Assembly: GCA_003576685.1 (NCBI GenBank)
Contig: QOZR01000007.1
Span: 124,001-188,000 of the forward strand
DNA length: 64,000 bases
From: Virgifigura deserti
GTDB taxonomy: Bacteria > Pseudomonadota > Alphaproteobacteria > Dongiales > Dongiaceae
Direction: 5' to 3'
Shown: positions 46,193-55,936 of the stretch, piece by piece
Position numbering within the stretch: the first letter of the stretch is position 1
Layout of the letters: every line of letters begins with the position of its first letter
Notes under the pieces: model-generated
Seen by the model: only the letters and a program-made list of their open reading frames with translations
What the model was told of the DNA's origin: nothing
Databases searched by the model: none
Program-made: the position numbers and the translations under genes

Positions 46193-46894
46193 CTATCGGT
46201 CCCGATAGCGATATCCGACACCATAGAGGGTTTCGATCTGGGCGAAGTCGGAATCCACCGTTTTGAACTTCTTGCGCAGCCGCTTGATATGGCTATCGAT
46301 GGTCCGGTCGTCGACATAGATATGCTCACCATAGGCGGCATCCATGAGCTGATCGCGACTCTTGACATGCCCCGGACGCGTCGCCAGAGACTTCAGCAGC
46401 AGGAACTCGGTGACGGTGAGGTCCACCGCCTGGCCCTTCCAGGTGCAGAGATGACGCGCTGAATCGAGCATCAGCTCGCCGCGGGCGACCACGTCGCCGC
46501 TGGCGGGCTCCGCGGAACTTTCGCGCACCAGCGTCTCGCGGCGCAGCAAGGTCCGGATCCGCTCGATCAGCAGCCGCTGCGAGAACGGTTTCTTGATATA
46601 GTCGTCCGCGCCCATGCGCAGGCCCATCAGCTCGTCCACCTCGTCATCCTTCGACGTCAGGAAGATCACGGGCAGATCGCTGTGGCGGCGCAACCGCTCG
46701 AGCAGCTCCATCCCATCCATCCGCGGCATCTTGATGTCGAGCACCGCGAGATCCACCGGAGTCGCGGTCATCGCCCGCAAGGCCTCGGCGCCGTCGGTAT
46801 AGACACGCACGGTGAATCCCTCGGCCTCCAGCACCATGGCGACTGAAGTGAGAATATTCTGGTCGTCATCGACCAGCGCGATGGTTTGCGGCAT
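46193..46894 (-). CDS. chvI: ChvI-type response regulator
   Basis: OmpR-family regulator of 233 residues: receiver with phospho-Asp53 ([13 protein letters not shown]), Lys in DDYIKKPF, and a winged-helix output ([21 protein letters not shown] ... [17 protein letters not shown]). GGGGGAGAACGAG precedes the ATG. Start of the chvI-chvG-hprK chain; divergent from the HugZ-like gene. Confidence 0.96.
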   Translation of the reverse strand: MPQTIALVDDDQNILTSVAMVLEAEGFTVRVYTDGAEALRAMTATPVDLAVLDIKMPRMDGMELLERLRRHSDLPVIFLTSKDDEVDELMGLRMGADDYIKKPFSQRLLIERIRTLLRRETLVRESSAEPASGDVVARGELMLDSARHLCTWKGQAVDLTVTEFLLLKSLATRPGHVKSRDQLMDAAYGEHIYVDDRTIDSHIKRLRKKFKTVDSDFAQIETLYGVGYRYRDR

Positions 46895-47021
46895 GGTCTC
46901 GTTCTCCCCCCGCCCTCATATGCGAAGAATCCCTATAAGGGACCGAGATGACAAGCGATTATGACGCGATGTCGGCGCCGACGATTGACGGGTGGCCGGG
47001 ATTGCCGGAGATTGGGGCATT

Positions 47022-47765
47022 ATGTCGCAAGATCCCTCTGTCGGAGCGGCAGCCCGACACCTCCTGCGCGACCTTGACCGCGCGACGCTGGCGACCCGAC
47101 TCGAAGACCGCGAGGCGGATGCGGCCGGCTGGCCCTACGCCTCGCTCGTGCTGGTCGCGGCGGATCAGGATGGAACGCCGCTGCTGCTGCTCTCCGATCT
47201 CGCCGAGCACAGCCGCAACATCGCCGCCGACCGACGCGTGGCGCTGCTGTTCGACGGCACCGGTGACCGTCCCGATCCCTTGACCGGACCACGCGTCACG
47301 GTGCTCGGCACCGCCGAGAGATCGACCGACCCCGGTCAGCGGGCCCGCTTCCTGGCCCGCCATCCGAGCGCCGCGCTTTATGCTGGCTTCGCCGATTTCA
47401 ACCTCTACCGGGTCGCCGTGAGCCGCGCCCATATGGTCGCCGGTTTCGGCCGGATCGACTGGATCGCGCGGGAGGATCTCCTCTTCGACACGCGCGCGAC
47501 GGCGGCGCTGGCCGATCGCGAGCGCGATATCCTCGACCACATGAATACCGATCACCCCGACGCCCTCGACCTGATCGCGACGCGGCTGCTCGGCCACGCC
47601 GGAACGGCTTGGCGCATGACCGGCATCGACCCGGAAGGCTGCGACCTCCGCCGCGAAGGCACCGTCGCGCGAGCGCGGTTCGCGACGATCGTGGGCGATG
47701 CCGATGCGGCCCGCGCCGAGCTTGTCCGGCTGACGCGAGAGGCCCGCTCCCGGCCACTACCCTGA
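47022..47765 (+). CDS. HugZ-like pyridoxamine-phosphate-oxidase-fold protein with DUF2470
   Basis: Split-barrel flavin- or heme-binding protein; HugZ relatives degrade heme, but the activity here is unproven. The 247-residue product has an N-terminal split barrel (LDRATLATRLEDREAD, LLLLSDLAEHSRNI, RVALLFDG) and a C-terminal DUF2470 domain starting HMNTDHPDALDLI. ATG at 47022 has GGAG 11 bases upstream; a GTG at 46992 is possible. It is divergent from chvI. Confidence 0.88.
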   Translation: MSQDPSVGAAARHLLRDLDRATLATRLEDREADAAGWPYASLVLVAADQDGTPLLLLSDLAEHSRNIAADRRVALLFDGTGDRPDPLTGPRVTVLGTAERSTDPGQRARFLARHPSAALYAGFADFNLYRVAVSRAHMVAGFGRIDWIAREDLLFDTRATAALADRERDILDHMNTDHPDALDLIATRLLGHAGTAWRMTGIDPEGCDLRREGTVARARFATIVGDADAARAELVRLTREARSRPLP

Positions 47766-47785
47766 GACAAGCCGCTATCCTGAAA

Positions 47786-47815
47786 CAAAAAGTGACCGGC
47801 CCGTGGGCCGGTCAC
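47786..47815 (-). terminator. Strong hairpin terminator (minus strand)
   Basis: GTGACCGGCCC and GGGCCGGTCAC form a perfect 11-bp stem; on the minus strand TTTTTGTTTC follows. It can end leftward transcripts of the lipoprotein gene and, as a hairpin, rightward ones from the HugZ-like gene. Confidence 0.75.
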
Positions 47816-47910
47816 ATGCGTCAGGTAGAGGACCTTCTGGGGAACTGGGTTGCTCGACGGAAGCCACGTCTCGCCCAGGAACTATGCCTCCAAATGCAAA
47901 GACGGACTTG

Positions 47911-48245
47911 TGGCAAATTGGTGGCCGAACGGCGCAACCGGGCGCGCCTATTTCTTCTCCTCGATGATATAGCCGGTGGCAACGCCGGCCGCCGCGCCGA
48001 TCGCCACGCCCGCGCCGACGCTCAATCCCGTGAGCGCCCCGACGACGGCACCCGCGCCGGCGCCGATCGCACCGCCGCTGAGCATCGTTTGCTCTTTCGA
48101 GCTCAGGTTGGAGCAGCCGGCTAGGCCGAAAAGCATTACCGCCATGGAGCAAGAAACGAGTCGCCGCATTAGAAACCCCTGAAAATCAAGCTCCCGAAGA
48201 CATGATCTTCGTAGCCGAAATCATCCAGTGGCAAATTTGTGGCGA
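47911..48245. repeat. Imperfect 16-bp direct repeats flanking the lipoprotein gene
   Basis: TGGCAAATTGGTGGCC at 47911-47926 and TGGCAAATTTGTGGCG at 48230-48245 match at 14 of 16 positions and enclose the small lipoprotein gene. Confidence 0.5.
47948..48169 (-). CDS. Small glycine-zipper lipoprotein
   Basis: 73-residue predicted outer- or inner-membrane lipoprotein. The signal peptide ends with lipobox LAGC (Cys19), and the mature part is a Gly/Ala zipper (GGAIGAGAGAVVGALTGLSVG) ending YIIEEKK. Relatives are often termed YMGG-like or glycine-zipper family proteins and are osmotic or stress linked. It stands alone between the HugZ-like gene and polA. Confidence 0.88.
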   Translation of the reverse strand: MRRLVSCSMAVMLFGLAGCSNLSSKEQTMLSGGAIGAGAGAVVGALTGLSVGAGVAIGAAAGVATGYIIEEKK

Positions 48246-48318
48246 CAGAACAGACGTCAGGATTGACTGCCCGCCCCATGGCATCAGTCGATTCCTGCTT
48301 ACACTTTATTAACGTTTA

Positions 48319-51192
48319 TTAATGAGCTTCCGCCCAATTATCGCCGATGCCGGCCTCTGCGACGAGCGGGACCGACAGCTCGAGAACCGGCAGGGTCGCC
48401 TGCTCCATGACGCGGCGGACCAGGGCCGCCGTCCGCTCGACCTCGGCGTCCGGCACCTCGAACAGCAGCTCGTCATGGACCTGCAGCAGCATGCGCGCCT
48501 TCAGGCCGGCGCTGGCCAGGGCCGGCGGCACGCGGATCATCGCCCGCTTGATGATGTCGGCGGCCGTGCCCTGCAACGGCGCGTTGATCGCCGCCCGCTC
48601 CATGAAGCTGCGCCGGGCCGGGTTCTTGTCATTGATCCCCGGCAGGTAGCAGCGCCGGCCGAACAGGGTGGTCACATAGCCGGTTTCGCGCGCCAGTTTC
48701 TTGGTTCGTTCCATATAATCGCGAATGCCCGGATAGCGGGCGAAATAAGCCTCGATATAAGCCTTGGCTTCGCCTTGGGGGATTCCGAGCTGCTGCGCCA
48801 GGCCGAACGGACTGATGCCGTAGATGATGCCGAAATTGATCGCCTTCGCCCGGCGCCGGATCATCGGGTCCATGCCGTCCACCGGCACGCCGAAGATCTG
48901 GCTGGCGGTGATCGCATGGATGTCGGCGCCGTTCCGGAACGCCTCCTTCAGCGCCGGGATCTCCGCCATATGCGCGGCGAGCCGCAGCTCGATCTGCGAA
49001 TAGTCCACGGACAGCAGCTTGTCGCCCGCCTCGGCGATGAAGGCGCGGCGGATCTTCCGTCCCTCCTCGGTCCGGATCGGGATGTTCTGCAGATTCGGAT
49101 CGGTCGAGCTCAGGCGGCCGGTCGAGGCGACCGCGAGCGAGAGCGAGGTATGAACCCGTCCCGTCTCGGGGTTGGTCTGGGCCACCAGCGCATCGGCATA
49201 GGTGCTCTTCAGCTTCGAGAGCTGGCGCCAATCGAGCACGCGGGCCGGCAGGTCGTGGCCCTGGGCGGCCAGCTCCTCGAGCCGGTCGGCGCCGGTGGCA
49301 TAGGCGCCGGTCTTGCCTTTCTTCCCGCCGGACAGACCCATCTCGTCGAACAGCACTTCGCCGAGCTGCTTTGGCGAGCCGACATTGAAGGGGCGTCCGG
49401 CCAGCTTGTGAATTTCGGTCTCGAGCTCGGTCAGGCGCTCGGCGAACTCTGCGGAAAGACGACGGAGCACCTGCTGATCGACCTTGATCCCTGCTTGCTC
49501 CATCTCCGCCACCACCGGAATCAGCGGCCGCTCGATGGTTTCGTAGAGCGTGAGCATCCGCTCCTGGACCAGTCGCGGCTTCAACAACCGATGCAGCCGG
49601 AGGGTGATGTCGGCGTCCTCGGCGGCATAGTCGCGGGCCTTGTCGAGCGGAACATAGTCGAAGGTCACCTTCGCCCGGCCGGTGCCGGCCACCTCGGTGA
49701 ACTTGATCGTCTGGTGATCGAGATAGATCGTCGCCAGCTCGTCCATGCCGTGGCCATGGGCGCCGGCTTCGAGCGCATAGGAGATCTGCATGGTGTCGTC
49801 GATCGGCGCGACCGCGAGGCCGGCGCGGCCGAGCACGATCATGTCGAACTTGATGTTCTGGCCCACCTTCAGGATACCGGGGTTCTCCAGAAGCGGCTTC
49901 AGCCGGCCCAGGACCTCGTCGCGCGGGAGCTGACCGGCGACCAGGCTGGGCACCCCCTCGCCCTTGCCTTTCGCATCATCGCGACCGAAATCGAGCGTCC
50001 CCTGCCCGTTCCCGCCATTCGTCTTGTGGCCGATCGGAATGTAGCAGGCCCGCCCCGGTTCGACCGACAGCGACACGCCGACAAGCTCGCAGCGAAGGGC
50101 ATCGAGCCCGTTGGTCTCGGTATCGACCGCGACCACACCGGCCGCCGTCGCCCGCGCAACCCAGTCATCAAGAGCCGCGAGGTCCTGGACCAGCTCGTAG
50201 CTGGTGCTGACGACGGATAGAACGGCGGCGGGCGGGGTAGGCTCCGCCAAGGCGGGCTCGGCGCCCTGCTTGGTTGCCGCCGTCTCGCCGTCGGCGATCC
50301 GTCCGGCGGCGGCCAACCGGTTCTCCACCCGCGTGACCAGCGCGCGGAACTGGTTCTCGCGCAGGAACGCCAGCAGGGTTTCCGAGTCCGGCTCGCGCCG
50401 GATGAAGGTCTCGAGCGCCTCCTCGACGGGCACGTCGTCGCGAAGCCGCACCAGCTCACGGCTGATTCGGGCCTGCTCAGCGTTCTGCAGCAGGGTTTCG
50501 CGCCGCTTCGGCTGCTTGATCTCGCCCGCGCGCGCCAGCAGCGTGTCGAGATCGCCATAATTGGTGATCAGGTCGGCCGCCGTCTTGACGCCGATCCCCG
50601 GAACGCCCGGGACATTGTCCGTCGCATCACCGGCGAGCGCCTGGACGTCGATCACCTTCTCCGGTCCGACGCCGAACTTCTCCCGCACCTGGTCCGGCCC
50701 GATCGGGCGGTTCTTGATCGGATCGAGCATGATGATGCCGTCGCCGACCAGCTGCATCAGGTCCTTGTCCGAGGAGACGACGGTCACCCGCGCTCCCCCG
50801 GCGGCCGCTTGGCGCGCATAGGTCGCGATCAGGTCGTCAGCCTCATATCCCGCGAGTTCGATGCAGGAGACGTTGAAGGCGCGCGTGGCCTCGCGGATCA
50901 GGGCGAACTGCGGGACCAGCTCCGCCGGTGCGTCCGGACGATGCGCCTTATAAGCCGGATAGATCTGGTTGCGGAAGCTCTCCCGTCCCGCATCGAAGAT
51001 CACGGCGATATGGTCGGCGTCGGTCTCCGCGATCAGCTTCATCAGCATGTTGGTGAAGCCGAGGACCGCGTTGACCGGCGTCCCGTCCGCGCGCGTCAGC
51101 GGCGGCAGGGCGTGATAGGCCCGGAAGATGTAGCCCGACCCGTCCACGAGATAGACGTGCCGAGGCGGCGATACGGCGGGTGCTGCGGTCAT
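48319..51192 (-). CDS. polA: DNA polymerase I
   Basis: Gap filling and Okazaki primer removal. The 957-residue protein has a 5'-3' exonuclease domain (LVDGSGYIFRAYHALPP, IFDAGRESFRNQIYPAYKAH, ~10-300), a 3'-5' exonuclease with the metal DxE in VVAVDTETNGLD (~350-545), and the polymerase domain (DYSQIELRLAAHMA, RRAKAINFGIIYG, LLQVHDELLFEVP). Proofreading residues look intact. Confidence 0.98.
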   Translation of the reverse strand: MTAAPAVSPPRHVYLVDGSGYIFRAYHALPPLTRADGTPVNAVLGFTNMLMKLIAETDADHIAVIFDAGRESFRNQIYPAYKAHRPDAPAELVPQFALIREATRAFNVSCIELAGYEADDLIATYARQAAAGGARVTVVSSDKDLMQLVGDGIIMLDPIKNRPIGPDQVREKFGVGPEKVIDVQALAGDATDNVPGVPGIGVKTAADLITNYGDLDTLLARAGEIKQPKRRETLLQNAEQARISRELVRLRDDVPVEEALETFIRREPDSETLLAFLRENQFRALVTRVENRLAAAGRIADGETAATKQGAEPALAEPTPPAAVLSVVSTSYELVQDLAALDDWVARATAAGVVAVDTETNGLDALRCELVGVSLSVEPGRACYIPIGHKTNGGNGQGTLDFGRDDAKGKGEGVPSLVAGQLPRDEVLGRLKPLLENPGILKVGQNIKFDMIVLGRAGLAVAPIDDTMQISYALEAGAHGHGMDELATIYLDHQTIKFTEVAGTGRAKVTFDYVPLDKARDYAAEDADITLRLHRLLKPRLVQERMLTLYETIERPLIPVVAEMEQAGIKVDQQVLRRLSAEFAERLTELETEIHKLAGRPFNVGSPKQLGEVLFDEMGLSGGKKGKTGAYATGADRLEELAAQGHDLPARVLDWRQLSKLKSTYADALVAQTNPETGRVHTSLSLAVASTGRLSSTDPNLQNIPIRTEEGRKIRRAFIAEAGDKLLSVDYSQIELRLAAHMAEIPALKEAFRNGADIHAITASQIFGVPVDGMDPMIRRRAKAINFGIIYGISPFGLAQQLGIPQGEAKAYIEAYFARYPGIRDYMERTKKLARETGYVTTLFGRRCYLPGINDKNPARRSFMERAAINAPLQGTAADIIKRAMIRVPPALASAGLKARMLLQVHDELLFEVPDAEVERTAALVRRVMEQATLPVLELSVPLVAEAGIGDNWAEAH

Positions 51193-51325
51193 GCTTGCGG
51201 AAAACTGCTGTCGCCCCAGACTCTCGACGAAGCGGCAGCATGCAAGACGCGAGCCGCCCTGTCGAGACTATAGCATTCGAGACTATGGCATTTTGGCGCC
51301 GTAGGCCGGGCGCCGGAGTTCGTAA

Positions 51326-51505
51326 TCAGTGACCGGACGCGACGGACGCGGGACGGTCGAGAATGAACCGGCGGCCGCAATAGGGGCAGTCGATCCGCCG
51401 TTCCTTCCCGATATTGAGATAGACGAGCGGATGCCCGAGGGCGCCGCCGCCGCCGTCGCAGCCGACCACCTCGGTGTCCACATGCAGGGTCTCGACAGGT
51501 TCCAT
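51326..51505 (-). CDS. zf-CHCC zinc-finger protein
   Basis: 59-residue protein with the zf-CHCC pattern: Cys in VVGCDGG, His in LGHPLVYLNI, then CPYCGRRF. It is related to the zinc-binding NDUFS6 subunit of complex I, and free-standing copies are common in alphaproteobacteria. Start at 51505 is chosen because family homology begins at METL-like MEPVETLHVDTEVVGC; the longer frame to 51646 is arginine-rich shadow. Confidence 0.88.
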   Translation of the reverse strand: MEPVETLHVDTEVVGCDGGGGALGHPLVYLNIGKERRIDCPYCGRRFILDRPASVASGH

Positions 51506-51696
51506 TGTCACTCTTTTCCAGCGCCGGCCATTTCCGGTATTTGGGACGAAAGCCGGCGAGGCGCGATTGACCGCCGGCCGGGCCGGATGATAGGCATGAC
51601 CAGGCTCCGCAGGCAACCGCTTCCGCCGCCGCCGCCCGCACCCCATATGTCAGCTGCATCCGCGTCTGTCGAAGTCATATCCGCCCGATTGTCCTG

Positions 51697-52755
51697 ATGT
51701 CCAGCACAGCCATCTCCCGCCCCGATCCCGTACTCGCCGACACGCCTCCGATGCCGGCGAACGCGGTCGAAATTGCCGGTCTCAACAAGGTCTATGGCGG
51801 CGGACGGAAGACCGGGCCGGGAAAGCGGGCGCTGATCGACGTGAATCTCGAGATTCCCCGCGGAAGCCTGTTCGGCCTGCTGGGTCCGAACGGGGCCGGG
51901 AAATCGACGCTGATCAACATCATGGCGCAGCTTGTCAATAAGAGCTCGGGCACTGTCCGGATCTGGGACGCCGATCTCGACCGGTCGCCGCGCGCCGCGG
52001 CGGCGGCCATCGGCGTCGTGCCGCAGGAGCTGAACATCGATCCGTTCTTCACGCCGGCCGAACTGCTCGATCTGCAAGCGGGACTCTATGGCGTGCCGAA
52101 GCGGGAACGGCGGACGCAGGAGATTCTGAGCGCGGTCGGCCTCGCCGACCGGGCGACCGCCTATGCGCGGACGCTGTCCGGCGGCATGCGCCGCCGTTTG
52201 ATGGTGGCCAAGGCGATGGTGCATCGGCCGCCGGTCCTGGTGCTCGACGAACCGACCGCCGGCGTCGACATTGAGCTGCGCCAGCAGCTTTGGGAGTATG
52301 TCCGAGGGCTTGCCACGGCCGGCACGACGGTCCTGCTGACGACGCACTATCTGGAGGAGGCGGAGCAGCTCTGCGACCGGATCGCGATCATCAACCACGG
52401 CCAGGTGATCGCCTGCGACACCACCTCCGCGCTGCTGCGCCGACTCGACCGCAAGGAACTGGTGTTCCTGACGGCCACGGACCTGCCGGGGATTCCGGCG
52501 CCGCTCGCCCGCTTCGATGCCGAACTCCAGGGTCCGCGGCGTCTTCTGCTGCGCTACCAGCCGAGCCGGACCCGGATCGGCGAGATTCTGGCGGCGGTGC
52601 AGACGGCCGGGCTCGAGGTCGTCGACATGACGACGCTGGAAACCGATCTCGAGGACATCTTCCTGCAGCTCACCCGCGGCGCGCATGCCGGAGAGTCGGA
52701 TCCGGCAATGGCGGCAGATCGGCGCCCGCGCGTCGGGCACGATATCGACGGATGA
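51697..52755 (+). CDS. ABC transporter ATP-binding protein (ABC-2 export type)
   Basis: Likely exporter ATPase; substrate unknown. The 352-residue protein has Walker A LLGPNGAGKST, Q-loop VVPQELNIDPFFT, signature LSGGMRRRL, Walker B VLVLDEPTAGVD and H-loop LLTTHYLEE. The C-terminal ~100 residues are the usual accessory domain. The next gene overlaps (ATGA) but is a hydrolase; no permease is visible. Confidence 0.94.
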   Translation: MSSTAISRPDPVLADTPPMPANAVEIAGLNKVYGGGRKTGPGKRALIDVNLEIPRGSLFGLLGPNGAGKSTLINIMAQLVNKSSGTVRIWDADLDRSPRAAAAAIGVVPQELNIDPFFTPAELLDLQAGLYGVPKRERRTQEILSAVGLADRATAYARTLSGGMRRRLMVAKAMVHRPPVLVLDEPTAGVDIELRQQLWEYVRGLATAGTTVLLTTHYLEEAEQLCDRIAIINHGQVIACDTTSALLRRLDRKELVFLTATDLPGIPAPLARFDAELQGPRRLLLRYQPSRTRIGEILAAVQTAGLEVVDMTTLETDLEDIFLQLTRGAHAGESDPAMAADRRPRVGHDIDG

Positions 52756-53897
52756 GACGCCTGATCGGGTGTCGCGGCGCGACAGCCGGTGCAGCGCTCG
52801 GACTGCTGCTTGCCCTTGTTCTCGGCGCCTGCGCGCCGCGCGTTCAACCGATCGCGGTCGGCACACCGACGGCGACGCCGCACGTCACCGAGGATCGGCT
52901 TGTCATGAACGACGGCGTCGCGCTGCCGCTCCGGCGCTGGCTGCCGGAGGGCGAGCCGCAGGCGGTGATCCTCGCCCTGCATGGCTTCAATGACTACTCG
53001 AACGCCTTCACCAAAACGGCCGCGTACTGGGCCGAGCACGGCATCGCCACCTATGCCTACGACCAGCGCGGCTTCGGGGCGACGCGCTATGTCGGCCTGT
53101 GGCCCGGTGAGGATAGGCTGATCGAGGATTTGCGAACGGCGGCGGCGCTCCTGCACGCCCGTCACCCGGATCTGCCGCTCTATCTCCTCGGCGAGAGCAT
53201 GGGCGGCGCCATCGTCATGGCTGCGGCGACATCTTCGGCCCCGCCGGACGCAGACGGAATCATCCTGGCCGCGCCGGCGGTCTGGGGCCGCGAGTTGCAA
53301 GGGCCGTTTCAAAGCGCGCTGCTGTGGCTGACCGCCCACACCGTGCCCTGGATGACGCTGACCGGCGAGGGGCTCGAGATCTGGCCGTCGGACAATATCG
53401 AGATGCTGCGCGCACTCTCGCTCGACCCGTTGGTCATCAAGGAGACGCGGGTGGACACGATCTACGGCCTGGTCAACGTCATGGACCGGGCCCTGGAAGC
53501 CGCGCCGGAGCTCGACGGGCCGGCATTGATCCTCTATGGCAGCCATGAGGAGGTGGTGCCGCCGGAAGCGGCGCTCGCCATGCTGCGCCGTCTGCCGCCG
53601 AACCCGCCGGCCGAGCATCGCATCGCCATATATCCCGACGGCTATCACATGCTGCTGCGCGACCTCCAGGCCGAGGTCGTGCGCCACGACGTCCTCGCCT
53701 GGATCGCCGATCCGGAGGCGCCGCTGCCCTCGGGCGCCGATCAGGTCGCGGCCGCCGTGCTCGCCTCCGACAGCGACAGCCTGGCGCTCACCGACGACAA
53801 GGCGGTGCGGGGCAAGCCGGTGGCGGGACCACCCGCCAGCGGCACGGACGAAGGAACGCGACAGGCCTCCGACGGCGCTTGGTGGACGGCCCGATAG
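52752..53897 (+). CDS. Alpha/beta-hydrolase lipoprotein (lysophospholipase-like)
   Basis: Predicted membrane-anchored serine hydrolase. The 381-residue precursor has a signal peptide ending in lipobox LGAC (Cys ~26). The fold follows: ILALHGFNDYSNAF (oxyanion), AYDQRGFGATRY, nucleophile LLGESMGGAIVM, the acid region LYGSHEEVVPP and His in YPDGYHMLLRD. The C-terminal ~60 residues are low complexity. It is coupled to the ABC ATPase by ATGA overlap. Confidence 0.9.
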   Translation: MRRLIGCRGATAGAALGLLLALVLGACAPRVQPIAVGTPTATPHVTEDRLVMNDGVALPLRRWLPEGEPQAVILALHGFNDYSNAFTKTAAYWAEHGIATYAYDQRGFGATRYVGLWPGEDRLIEDLRTAAALLHARHPDLPLYLLGESMGGAIVMAAATSSAPPDADGIILAAPAVWGRELQGPFQSALLWLTAHTVPWMTLTGEGLEIWPSDNIEMLRALSLDPLVIKETRVDTIYGLVNVMDRALEAAPELDGPALILYGSHEEVVPPEAALAMLRRLPPNPPAEHRIAIYPDGYHMLLRDLQAEVVRHDVLAWIADPEAPLPSGADQVAAAVLASDSDSLALTDDKAVRGKPVAGPPASGTDEGTRQASDGAWWTAR

Positions 53898-54008
53898 CGG
53901 AGCGCCCGGAAGATTAAAGGCAGATGCAGACATGCTTTGCGCCGGCGGCGCCGATGCAGTATGGTGCCCTCCGATTCAGCCCGCCGCCCCGCGGCCGGGC
54001 CTGGGCAT

Positions 54009-54055
<47 letters not shown>

Positions 54056-54085
<30 letters not shown>

Positions 54086-54745
54086 ATTCTGAACAAAAGT
54101 GGGCACCGCGGCGGCAGGGTCCGCTGCCAGCTCTTCGGCGGCATTGGCGAGAGCTGTTTTCGGGCCGCGAATCCGTATTTCTTGCCGACCGATGGTAATT
54201 CGGTCGATGAATGACCGCACATACGGACGAACGAGTTGATGGCCGAGAAGGCGCTTAATCAGAAGATCATCCTTCACGGTATTTCCACTCTCGAGAAGCC
54301 TGTAAAGGTTATTTATCTTCGTTTCGCAGCTCGCTAACTGCCGCTTGAGCGAGTCGACCTCGGCTGTCGCCCTGCTCCGTAACCCGCTCCGATCTTCGAG
54401 AACCTTGCCGATGATTGTGCGAAGCCGATTAGGCCGCACGATCCGACCGAGGAAGTGCTTGATGACGATGTCGTCGATTTTGGCCATCGGGTAACTCTGC
54501 CCTGAGCATGCCGTAGTGCCCATACGCGCGCGGCTGCAGCAGGTGTAATAACGATATCGACCGCCTTTGCCCGTGCGAAGTGTCATCGCACCGCCGCAGA
54601 TCTCGCATCGAATCAGGCTCGCGAGAAGGATCGGGCTGCTCGTCGTCCGCGGTGGCGTCACGATGGGGTTTTGGCGCTCGAGCTTTTCCTGTGCCCGTTC
54701 GAAGCGATCGGGCCGGATGATTACCGGGCACGGGACTGGACGCAC
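54056..54745 (-). pseudogene. C-terminal fragment of a large serine recombinase
   Basis: The 229-residue frame starts inside the end of the recombinase domain (DRFERAQEKLERQNP). It then holds the zinc beta-ribbon (CEICGGAMTLRTGKGGRYRYYTCCSR), followed by a coiled-coil segment (~120-150) and a C-terminal part. The catalytic resolvase domain with its Ser is missing, so the protein cannot recombine DNA. The last ~9 codons (RTRHDSNV) read antisense through tRNA-Arg and stop inside it. Codon use and GC content look lower than the neighbours, consistent with transfer. Confidence 0.85.
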
Positions 54746-54783
54746 TACGCTTTGTTCCCGATCTCAGCGGGAGTTTACGAGTC

Positions 54784-55884
54784 ATGGCGTCGCGCTTGCC
54801 CGCCTTGCTGTCCTACATCGCTGGACGCGTCGTCGATCGGATGGCCGGGACGCGACCCGTGCGGAGCCTGGCCCGGCTGCGCGGTCGGCGGGCGGTGCAG
54901 CAGCGGGAGCAAGTGGAGCGGTCGGTGCAGGCCCTTCTCGAATCGGTCTGGACCGCCAATGCCTTGGCCGCAGCGGCCGAGACAACGCTGATCGAGGATC
55001 TCGGCCAAGCGCGGCCGCTGACCTTACTGGCGGCGCGCGCCGGGCTCCCCACGCCGATCGCGGAGGCCGTTCTCGATCTGCTCGTCGCCCTCGGATTCGC
55101 GCGTCGATCCGGCGATTCGTTCGAAGCTGCGCCGGGTCTTCGGCCCTTCGCGAATTCGGAAGGTGCGGCGGCGTTGCGCGCGACACTTCGCGCCGGACTG
55201 CTCCAGAGCCGGGATTTCCTCGACCGGGCCAAGGCCGGCGACCTCGACCTGGGCGGCTGGCGCCATGCCGATCCGGAGCTCATCGAGGCGCAGGGTGCGC
55301 TATCGGCCGCGATCGCCGAAGCGGAGATGGAGAAGCTCGCGCTACTGCCCGGCTTGGTGCCGCGCCTTGAGAGTTCCAATGCCGCGCTGCTCGATGTGGG
55401 CGCCGGCGCGGCCGCGCTCAGCGTTGCATTCTGCCGCCGGTTTCCCCGTCTGCGCGTTGTCGGGCTCGAGCCGGCGCCGGCGTCTCTCGCAATCGCGCGC
55501 CAGAAGATCGCCGAGGCTGGGCTCACGGCGCGGATCGAGCTGCGCCGGCAGAGGATCGAAGACCTCCGGGACCGCGCGGCGTTCGACCTCGCGGTGGTGC
55601 CGCAGATGTTCCTATCCGACGCCGTCGTAGAGCCAGCGCTGCGCCGCGTCCATGGCGCGCTCCGGCCGGGCGGCTGGGCGCTGGTGGCGACGATGAGCGG
55701 GCCAGGCGCGGACCGGGCCTCCGCGCTCGCGCGCCTGCAGAACCTGCTCTGGGGCGGCCATGTCCGCTCCGGCGCCGAGCTCCGTGCGCTTCTCGCACGG
55801 GTCGGCTTCGCGCCTTTGATCATGCCGCGGTCCGGTCCGGGGGTGCGGACGATTTGCGCGCGCCGCCCGCCCGCGCCGCGCTGA
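54784..55884 (+). CDS. SAM-dependent O-methyltransferase, CrtF/acetylserotonin type
   Basis: 366-residue methyltransferase. Residues ~45-130 resemble the helical/winged dimerisation domain of O-methyltransferases (ALLESVWTANALAAAAET ... LPTPIAEAVLDLLVALGFARR). The SAM motif I is LLDVGAGAAALSV at ~198, and motif II lies at GLEPAPAS. Its place at the edge of a carotenoid cluster suggests methylation of a carotenoid hydroxyl or carboxyl, but nothing in the sequence fixes the substrate. GGGAG precedes the ATG. Confidence 0.78.
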   Translation: MASRLPALLSYIAGRVVDRMAGTRPVRSLARLRGRRAVQQREQVERSVQALLESVWTANALAAAAETTLIEDLGQARPLTLLAARAGLPTPIAEAVLDLLVALGFARRSGDSFEAAPGLRPFANSEGAAALRATLRAGLLQSRDFLDRAKAGDLDLGGWRHADPELIEAQGALSAAIAEAEMEKLALLPGLVPRLESSNAALLDVGAGAAALSVAFCRRFPRLRVVGLEPAPASLAIARQKIAEAGLTARIELRRQRIEDLRDRAAFDLAVVPQMFLSDAVVEPALRRVHGALRPGGWALVATMSGPGADRASALARLQNLLWGGHVRSGAELRALLARVGFAPLIMPRSGPGVRTICARRPPAPR

Positions 55885-55936
55885 AGCAACGTCGGGCCGG
55901 CGTGCAAGGCGGCCAACAAATCGTCCGCGGAGGTGG

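Noticed and set aside
48322..50220. 632-residue plus-strand frame opposite polA
   Set aside because: PolA is unambiguous on the minus strand; this is a shadow frame.
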